Shown: one piece after another, positions 5,398 through 10,049 of the stretch | Position numbering within the stretch: the stretch's first letter is position 1 | How the letters are laid out: each line of letters begins with the position of its first letter | DNA from: Anaerolineaceae bacterium | GTDB taxonomy: Bacteria; Chloroflexota; Anaerolineae; Anaerolineales; Anaerolineaceae | DNA: 10,049 nt | Direction of reading: 5' to 3' | Assembly: GCA_011620505.1 (NCBI GenBank) | Contig: WOZA01000160.1 | Coordinates: forward strand, 1,867-11,915 | The notes under the pieces: generated by a model | What the model saw: the letters and a program-made list of their open reading frames with translations, nothing else | The model's database searches: none | What the model was told of the DNA's origin: nothing | Made by a program: the position numbers and the translations under genes

Positions 5398-6531
5398 ATG
5401 AATAAAAGAATCGAAGCTTTGGCGGCTCAACTGGCACTTAGTGGCCTGGAATGGATGGCGCTCAACCCTGGCCCGAGCCTGCGTTACCTGACAGGGCTAA
5501 ACTTTCACCTGATGGAGCGCCCGGTGGTCGTTTTGGTTGGCAGTAGTGGGCAGGTGAAAGTAATCTTGCCTGAACTGGAGCGCGCGAAAGTGGCAAACCT
5601 GCCTTTTGACGCTGAAATCATTCCTTTTGGGGACGACCCGGCCACCTGGCAGGGCGTCTATGAGCGGGCTTTGTCCGAAATTTCGGGCACTCCGCTGCGC
5701 GTAGGTGTTGAACCGACGGGATTGCGTTTTTTGGAACTGAATCTGCTGCGTCAGGCGCTGCCTGAAGCTGAATTCGTGGATGGAAGCGCTGCTCTGGCGG
5801 GGCTGCGGATGTGCAAGGGAACTGAGGAGCTGAATGCCATGCGCCAGGCAGCTATCATCGCACAGAACGCGTTGCTCAACACCCTCGAAAGCGTGAGACC
5901 AGGGCAGAGCGAGCTCCAGATTTCGGGTGAGTTGATGGTGCAGCTTTTCCGGGCGGGGTCGGAAGCAGAGCTGCCTTTCGCGCCGATCGTTTCAACCGGT
6001 CCCAACACCGCCAATCCTCATGCCAGCCCAACGAATCGACCCTTGCAGGAAGGTGAGCTGCTGTTGATCGACTGGGGAGCAAGCTTTGGCGGCTACTTCT
6101 CGGATATCACCCGCACCTTTTTCTGCGGTGAACCTAACGATGAAATGAAACAGATTGCCGACCTGGTGGCAAAGGCAAACGCGGCAGCCAGGCTTGGAGG
6201 AAGAAGGGGTATGCAAGCAGGGGAGGTGGACCAGCTGGCAAGGGATGTCATCGGGGAAGGCGGCTATGGCGAATACTTTACCCACCGCACAGGGCATGGG
6301 TTGGGAATGGAAGCGCACGAGCCGCCTTACATCTACCAGGGTAATCCTTTGATCCTGAAGCCAGGGATGGTCTTTACCATCGAACCGGGCATCTACCTTC
6401 CTGGTAAGTTTGGCGTGCGGATTGAGGACGACGTCGTGGTGGAGGATGAAGGTCTGCGCAGCCTGACCGACCTGCCGCGCGAGGTGATGCGCCTGAAAGA
6501 CTTCCTGACTAAAGCTCGGAAAGAGTCGTAG
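5398..6531 (+). CDS. M24 family Xaa-Pro peptidase (aminopeptidase P / prolidase type)
   Basis: 377 residues, the usual length for a bacterial PepQ/YpdF-like enzyme. Residues about 1-130 form the creatinase-like N-terminal domain. The pita-bread catalytic domain follows. The five metal ligands are all visible: D225 in LIDWGA, D236 in FSDITRTF, H300 in HRTGHGLG, E329 in FTIEPGIY and E343 in GVRIEDDV. The enzyme is cytosolic and cleaves peptide bonds next to proline; whether it takes dipeptides or longer peptides cannot be told from sequence. It is first in a likely two-gene unit, with the MBL-fold gene 8 bases downstream, and is transcribed divergently from cysK-cysE. With the two M42 genes this makes three metallo-exopeptidases within 6.5 kb, which fits peptide scavenging. 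Confidence 0.92.
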   Translation: MNKRIEALAAQLALSGLEWMALNPGPSLRYLTGLNFHLMERPVVVLVGSSGQVKVILPELERAKVANLPFDAEIIPFGDDPATWQGVYERALSEISGTPLRVGVEPTGLRFLELNLLRQALPEAEFVDGSAALAGLRMCKGTEELNAMRQAAIIAQNALLNTLESVRPGQSELQISGELMVQLFRAGSEAELPFAPIVSTGPNTANPHASPTNRPLQEGELLLIDWGASFGGYFSDITRTFFCGEPNDEMKQIADLVAKANAAARLGGRRGMQAGEVDQLARDVIGEGGYGEYFTHRTGHGLGMEAHEPPYIYQGNPLILKPGMVFTIEPGIYLPGKFGVRIEDDVVVEDEGLRSLTDLPREVMRLKDFLTKARKES

Positions 6532-6539
6532 AGAACACC

Positions 6540-7190
6540 ATGACCCTTTCAATACACCTGGCAGTCCTGGGACCGATTGAAAACAACGTTTACTTCCTGG
6601 TGGATGAAGACAGCGGCGACTGCGTTCTGATTGACCCAAGCTTTGAGCCGCAGACCCAACTGCGAATGGCGCGCGAACACGGTTGGCAGCTGAGGCAAAT
6701 CTGGCTGACGCACGGGCATTATGACCATATTGCCGGGGCAAAGACGGTGAGCGAAGCCTTTTCGCCGCCTCTGCCGATCGCCATGCACCCGGATAGCTTC
6801 GCTTGGGCTGCCGCTCAGCCAGAAAAGATGAAAATGGGCAGGAGGGTTGACCCCATACCCAGGTTGGATGTTCCTCTTACCCAAGGCATGTGGCTGGACG
6901 TGCTGCCCGGAGGTAGTCGTAAGCTGGTGGAAGTGCGGGACGTTTCAGGGCATAACCCCGGTTCGGTGCTTTTCTACATTCCCGATTTAAAGATGGCAGT
7001 AGTAGGGGATGCGATATTCAGAGGCAGCATCGGCAGGACCGATCTTGAAGGCTCCGATTATGAATTGCTGCTAAAGAACATCCGCGAGCAGATTTACACC
7101 CTGCCGGATGAGACCACGCTTCTGCCGGGACACGGACCGGCAACGACGGTTGGGTTTGAAAAGGCAAACAATCCCTTTGTAAGGGGATAA
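6540..7190 (+). CDS. MBL-fold metallo-hydrolase (glyoxalase II / YcbL-like)
   Basis: 216 residues. The zinc signature THGHYDH (H58, H60, D62, H63) is complete, with H138 in VSGHNPGSV, D157 in VVGDAIF and H198 in LLPGHGP. The segment GDAIFRGSIGRTDLEGSDYE is characteristic of the YcbL-type glyoxalase II relatives, which hydrolyse thioesters such as S-lactoylglutathione in vitro; the true substrate here is unknown. Length matches that short subgroup, which lacks the glutathione-binding C-terminal domain of full glyoxalase II. It starts 8 bases after the M24 peptidase stop with only a weak GAGA before the ATG, so translation may be helped by the upstream gene. Cytosolic, no signal peptide. Confidence 0.88.
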   Translation: MTLSIHLAVLGPIENNVYFLVDEDSGDCVLIDPSFEPQTQLRMAREHGWQLRQIWLTHGHYDHIAGAKTVSEAFSPPLPIAMHPDSFAWAAAQPEKMKMGRRVDPIPRLDVPLTQGMWLDVLPGGSRKLVEVRDVSGHNPGSVLFYIPDLKMAVVGDAIFRGSIGRTDLEGSDYELLLKNIREQIYTLPDETTLLPGHGPATTVGFEKANNPFVRG

Positions 7191-7367
7191 GGCAAACTTC
7201 TAATTGAAATGTCTTGATTCGCACTTCCAGGAGTGATAATGGACATCATCCAGGTAAATGCGCTTAAGCCTTGGTTCTTACGGGCATAACGATCGTGAAT
7301 TTCTTGTTCACAGCTTACGCTGTTTACAATCAGCGTGATCTCAATATCTAACATTCACCGGAAGATG
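7191..7367. other. Intergenic gap after the MBL gene
   Basis: A 177-base gap before the terminator. It holds a small ORF with a good ribosome-binding site (7239-7289) and a hairpin, TTACGCTG (7315-7322) with CAGCGTGA (7331-7338), one G-U pair, 8-base loop. I see no RNA gene or mobile element. Confidence 0.4.
7239..7289 (+). CDS. Possible 16-residue small ORF
   Basis: ATG 7239 is preceded by AGGAG (7229-7233) at a 5-base spacing, and the frame reads MDIIQVNALKPWFLRA before TAA. It is too short for homology arguments and could be a chance hit or the relic of a lost gene. It would be transcribed with the MBL gene and ends before the bidirectional terminator. Confidence 0.2.
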   Translation: MDIIQVNALKPWFLRA

Positions 7368-7403
7368 AAAGAAGAAGCTGCCTCATTTGGCAGCTTCTTC
7401 TTT
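7368..7403. terminator. Bidirectional intrinsic terminator between MBL gene and rny
   Basis: A perfect 15-bp stem, AAAGAAGAAGCTGCC (7368-7382) and GGCAGCTTCTTCTTT (7389-7403), with a 6-base loop. The A- and T-rich ends of the arms provide a T-run in each direction. It serves the + strand M24-MBL unit and the - strand recX-rny unit. Confidence 0.88.
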
Positions 7404-7420
7404 ATACCGAGTTTGGTGAC

Positions 7421-8974
7421 TTACTTTGCGTAACTGACCGAGCGGGTTTCGCGGATCACGGTCACCTGGATCTGACCGGGATACTGCATGGTTTCCTCGA
7501 TCTCGGTGGCGATATCCTTGGCGATGCGGTGCGCTTCGAGATCGTCGACTTCCTCAGGCTTGACAATGATGCGCACTTCCCGACCAGCCTGGATGGCGTA
7601 GCTCTGCTCAACACCCTTATGGGCGTTGGCGATGGTCTCAAGGGCTTTCAGGCGCTTGATGTATTGCTCAAGGTCCTCGCGGCGGGCACCAGGGCGCGCG
7701 CCTGAGATCGCATCAGCGGCTTCCACCAGGATGGCTTCGATTGAGAGCTGGTCCACTTCGTGGTGGTGGGAGGCGATTGCGTTGCAGACTGCCGCGCTGA
7801 CGCCGTGACGTTTGGCAAATTCCGCGCCAATCTGGGCGTGGGTGCCTTCCGTGTTGTGGTCCATGGCTTTGCCAAGGTCGTGCAGAAGGGCTCCGACCTT
7901 TGCGATTTCCACATTGGCGCCGAGCTCTGCCGCCAGCACACTGGCGATCTTGGACGTTTCCACTGCATGAGCAAGCTGGTTTTGACCGTAGGAGGTGCGG
8001 TATTTCAATCGTCCAAGCTTCTTGATGATTTCCGGGTGGAGACCATGCACGCCGGCCTCGTAGACCGCTTCGGTGCCGGCTTTGAGGATATCCTCATCCA
8101 TCGCTTTGCGTTCTTCGTCAAGGATCTTTTCAATATATGCCGGGTGGATGCGGCCATCCGTCACAAGCCGTGTCAGGGTGCGCCGGGCAATTTCCCGGCG
8201 GACGGAGTCAAAGCAAGAGATGGTGACAGCTTCAGGGGTATCATCCACGATGACGTCCACACCGGTTGCCTGTTCGAAGGCCTGGATGTTGCGCCCATTG
8301 CGTCCAACGATGCGACCCTTCATCTCTTCATTGGGGAGTGTAACCACCGAGGTTGTTACTTCGGCAACCTTGTCGGAGGCGACACGCTGGATGGCATCGG
8401 CGATAAGTTCGCGGGCTTTTTCCATGCCGGTTTCGGTAGCTTCGATTTCATATTGGTGGATGATGTGCGCCATATCTCCACGAGCTTCCTTCTCCACTTC
8501 TTCAAGCAAGAGCGTGCGGGCTTCCTCGCTGGTCATTGCAGAAACGCGCTGCAGTTCTGCAAACCGTTCATTGTAGAGGGCTTCAATTTCATTGGCTCGC
8601 TTATCCACCGCGCTTTGGCGTTTGTTGAGAGCGGACTCGCGCTGCTGCATCTGGTCAAAGCGGTGGTCCAGCTCTTCACGGCGCTTTACGAGGCGGTCAT
8701 CTTCCTTGTTGAGTTCGCTGCGCTTGTGCTGGATCTCACTCTCTGCCTGCAAAGTTATTTTCAGGGCAGCGTCTTTGGCTTCCAGCTCCGTGGTTTTGGC
8801 AATTTCTTTTGCCTGCTCGATAATGCTTTCGGCGGTTCTTTTGAGTTTTTCATCCTGGTTTTTGCGGATGATTGAGAAAATAAGGTATCCGATCAGGACA
8901 CCCAAAATAACGGCAAGTCCTATCCACAGAAAGAGCAGGTTAGGACCTTGGCCTGGTTGAAATAAGGTTTTCAT
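7421..8974 (-). CDS. rny: Ribonuclease Y
   Basis: 517 residues, the normal RNase Y length. It is a membrane-anchored endoribonuclease that starts bulk mRNA decay. Domains in order: one N-terminal transmembrane helix (about 12-36), a long charged coiled coil (about 40-195), a KH RNA-binding domain with GRNG (224-227), an HD metal-hydrolase domain with H336 and the His-Asp pair H365-D366 in ALLHDLGKA, and a C-terminal domain ending RSVSYAK. Start: the frame stays open for 76 more codons upstream, but that stretch lies over recX and lacks family character. ATG 8974 precedes the membrane helix at the expected distance and has GGAG about 11 bases upstream. It sits 4 bases after the recX stop, so the two genes are very likely co-transcribed. 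Confidence 0.96.
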   Translation of the reverse strand: MKTLFQPGQGPNLLFLWIGLAVILGVLIGYLIFSIIRKNQDEKLKRTAESIIEQAKEIAKTTELEAKDAALKITLQAESEIQHKRSELNKEDDRLVKRREELDHRFDQMQQRESALNKRQSAVDKRANEIEALYNERFAELQRVSAMTSEEARTLLLEEVEKEARGDMAHIIHQYEIEATETGMEKARELIADAIQRVASDKVAEVTTSVVTLPNEEMKGRIVGRNGRNIQAFEQATGVDVIVDDTPEAVTISCFDSVRREIARRTLTRLVTDGRIHPAYIEKILDEERKAMDEDILKAGTEAVYEAGVHGLHPEIIKKLGRLKYRTSYGQNQLAHAVETSKIASVLAAELGANVEIAKVGALLHDLGKAMDHNTEGTHAQIGAEFAKRHGVSAAVCNAIASHHHEVDQLSIEAILVEAADAISGARPGARREDLEQYIKRLKALETIANAHKGVEQSYAIQAGREVRIIVKPEEVDDLEAHRIAKDIATEIEETMQYPGQIQVTVIRETRSVSYAK

Positions 8975-8978
8975 TGTG

Positions 8979-9644
8979 TCAATTGCTCCATAGTTTATTT
9001 GATTCCACGGTCTCGGTATGCTGCATCTCATCCCAAAGAGTGCGCAAGGTATCATTGACCGTGGCATAACTGAAACCGCGCCGTAGAAGCGCGTTCCCCA
9101 GTCTTTTTCGAAAAATTTCGTAATCGGATGAAAGATAGCGATGCGCCTGTTTCCGCGCGGCTGCCATCGCCAGGGTTGCGTCATCAACCCCGGATTCCTC
9201 AAGAGCTGAATCGATGGAACTCTCCGCCAAACCCTTGAAACGCAGCTCTGCTTTTAGCTGGCTTTGGCTGCGCGGGCGGAAGGCGTTGCGGTTCTCAATC
9301 CACTCCCTGGCAAAGCGATCGTCGTTGAGCAGACCTTCTTCTTCGAGCCGCGCAAGCACTGCTTTTAGGGTGCCAGGCGCATAGCCCTTGCCTTCCAGGT
9401 AGCGGGTCATCTCTGCAACCGAACGGCTTCTGTGGCTTAGTAAGTTGAGAGCCTGATTGAAGCCGACTTCCACTTCGTCGTGCATCTGGAGCTGTTCGAT
9501 TTCCCCATCGCTCAGTTCTCTCCCAACCTGCAGCCAGGCAGCAGTCATTCGGTCCAATGAGAAAGCATAGGAACCATCCAGGCTGATGTTCACTCGCCTG
9601 CGATTGCGCTTTTGCGCACTGATTTCAGTGATCGTTTTTTTCAT
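8979..9644 (-). CDS. recX: Regulatory protein RecX
   Basis: About 221 residues from ATG 9644. RecX proteins bind RecA filaments and modulate recombination and the SOS response. The three-helix repeats are recognisable: RSRSVAEMTRYLEGKGY, then LEEEGLLNDDRFAREWIENR and QLKAELRFKGL, and a third repeat near the C-terminus (KRLGNALLRRGFSYATVNDTL). The N-terminal part (KKTITEISAQKRNRRRVNISLDG) is the usual beta-rich lead-in. Start is uncertain: no clear Shine-Dalgarno precedes ATG 9644, and in-frame ATGs at 9668 and 9674 would add 8 or 10 residues, lying inside a perfect inverted repeat. recA is not in the window. The gene is first in a unit with rny. Confidence 0.9.
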   Translation of the reverse strand: MKKTITEISAQKRNRRRVNISLDGSYAFSLDRMTAAWLQVGRELSDGEIEQLQMHDEVEVGFNQALNLLSHRSRSVAEMTRYLEGKGYAPGTLKAVLARLEEEGLLNDDRFAREWIENRNAFRPRSQSQLKAELRFKGLAESSIDSALEESGVDDATLAMAAARKQAHRYLSSDYEIFRKRLGNALLRRGFSYATVNDTLRTLWDEMQHTETVESNKLWSN

Positions 9645-9652
9645 CCGTACCA

Positions 9653-9681
9653 AACAGCCATGGTCCATGACCATGGCTGTT
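9653..9681. repeat. Perfect 13-bp inverted repeat at the recX 5' end
   Basis: AACAGCCATGGTC (9653-9665) and GACCATGGCTGTT (9669-9681) are perfect inverted arms around a 3-base spacer. It lies 9 bases upstream of the preferred recX ATG. It could be an operator or an RNA hairpin in the recX leader; no T-run follows, so it does not look like a terminator. Confidence 0.6.
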
Positions 9682-9960
9682 GAATTCCGGACTTACTCGA
9701 TAACCCACTTGCTCAAGATGAATTTGAGCTATTTTCAATTAAGTATTGGCAAACTGACAATCAGATACGATCAATCTTAATAACGTTCCTCTTGAAATAG
9801 AAACTCTCCCTGTCTGCTTGCCCAAATGCTAGGGAGGGGCAGAAAGGATGGATTGATCACTCGACTGCTCAAATTATTCATTTTTTCCAATACATAAGTC
9901 AGTTTTTAACACTGACGGTTTCCTATCAAGTAAATCGCGCAGCAATTCTCAGCCATAATC

Positions 9961-9987
9961 GGAGGCGAAATATCCTTTAATGCCTCC
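9961..9987. repeat. Inverted repeat GGAGGC/GCCTCC
   Basis: GGAGGC (9961-9966) and GCCTCC (9982-9987) form a 6-bp GC-rich stem with a 15-base AT-rich loop. No T-run follows on either strand, so a terminator is unlikely; a leader hairpin or a binding site is possible. Confidence 0.35.
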
Positions 9988-10018
9988 TGGACGCATGTGC
10001 GATAGTTTTCTTCGCTTC

Positions 10019-10049
10019 ATTATACATGAAATATGTAAAGATTTGTTAA
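10019..10049 (-). promoter_or_regulatory. Possible - strand promoter at the right edge
   Basis: TATAAT (10024-10019) with TTAACA (10049-10044) at a long 19-base spacing. The -10 is perfect but the spacing is poor. If active it would transcribe toward recX with a leader of about 370 bases. Confidence 0.25.

Larger units (their letters stand above)
9682..10049. other. AT-rich intergenic region at the right edge
   Basis: About 370 bases without a convincing gene, visibly richer in A and T than the coding parts. It holds several small inverted repeats: GTCAGT/ACTGAC (9898-9903 and 9911-9916), GGAGGC/GCCTCC (9961-9966 and 9982-9987), and CTCCCT/AGGGAG around 9806-9836. A short frame from ATG 9980 (starting MPPGRMCDSF) runs off the edge but lacks a well-placed ribosome-binding site. 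I could not assign an RNA family or a recX promoter here. Confidence 0.5.

Noticed and set aside
5992..6741. A 249-codon - strand frame across the M24/MBL junction
   Set aside because: Both sense genes carry full catalytic motifs, so this is a codon-bias shadow.
7094..7354. An 86-codon - strand frame running from the gap into the MBL gene
   Set aside because: Half of it is antisense to the conserved MBL C-terminus, no ribosome-binding site is visible, and it crosses no recognised domain.
7760..8875. A 371-codon open frame on the + strand opposite rny
   Set aside because: It is antisense to a clear RNase Y gene; its residues (Cys/Phe/His-rich, low in coiled-coil or domain features) look like a shadow of the coiled coil on the other strand.
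8975..9202. A 76-residue N-terminal extension of RNase Y
   Set aside because: It lies over recX in another frame, lacks RNase Y character, and ATG 8974 places the membrane helix where the family has it.
9653..9681. Terminator upstream of recX
   Set aside because: The inverted repeat is strong but no T-run follows on either strand, so operator or leader hairpin is the better reading.
9980..10048. A + strand frame starting MPPGRMCDSF that runs off the edge
   Set aside because: The nearest GGAGG is 14 bases upstream, too far, and 23 codons are not enough to judge.

Overview
The window reads as ordinary chromosomal DNA of a moderately GC-rich bacterium. The gene set (RNase Y, RecX, M42 peptidases, and a solute-binding lipoprotein with a Thr/Pro-rich linker) and the protein style suggest a member of the Chloroflexota, probably Anaerolineae-like. 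That placement is inference; there is no rRNA or other marker to prove it. I see no phage, insertion sequence, tRNA, rRNA or CRISPR array.

Layout. Positions 1-1670 carry two consecutive M42 metallo-aminopeptidase genes on the + strand (the first cut by the window edge), joined by a TGATG stop/start overlap. Then come a lipoprotein resembling an ABC solute-binding protein (1703-3034) and a small two-helix membrane protein (3031-3342), overlapping by ATGA. A strong bidirectional terminator (3355-3387) separates them from a convergent cysK-cysE operon (5097 down to 3393, - strand), which makes cysteine from serine and sulfide. From a divergent control region (5098-5397) the + strand runs into an M24 Xaa-Pro peptidase (5398-6531) and an MBL-fold hydrolase (6540-7190). 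A second bidirectional terminator (7368-7403) separates these from a - strand recX-rny operon (9644 down to 7421). The last ~370 bases are AT-rich, with hairpins but no convincing gene.

The most interesting part is the cysK leader. A consensus-like promoter (TTGACT, 16 nt, TATAAT) predicts a transcript whose first base is the A of an ATG. That ATG opens a 20-codon ORF ending Tyr-Cys-Leu-Cys-Leu-Arg-Arg-Gly-Ser. It is followed by three mutually exclusive RNA pairings and a U-tract terminator before cysK. This matches the logic of trp-type ribosome-mediated attenuation, here predicted to sense cysteine through a leaderless leader peptide. A T-box-like UGGAACC in the same leader is a weaker alternative reading. 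The proposed CysE also ends in Asp-Tyr-Ile-Ile, a tail of the kind that docks in the CysK active site, so the pathway may be controlled at both RNA and protein level.

Other points worth a look are a solute-binding lipoprotein without a transporter but coupled to a tiny membrane protein, a perfect 13-bp inverted repeat in front of recX, and a short ORF with a good ribosome-binding site in the gap after the MBL gene.
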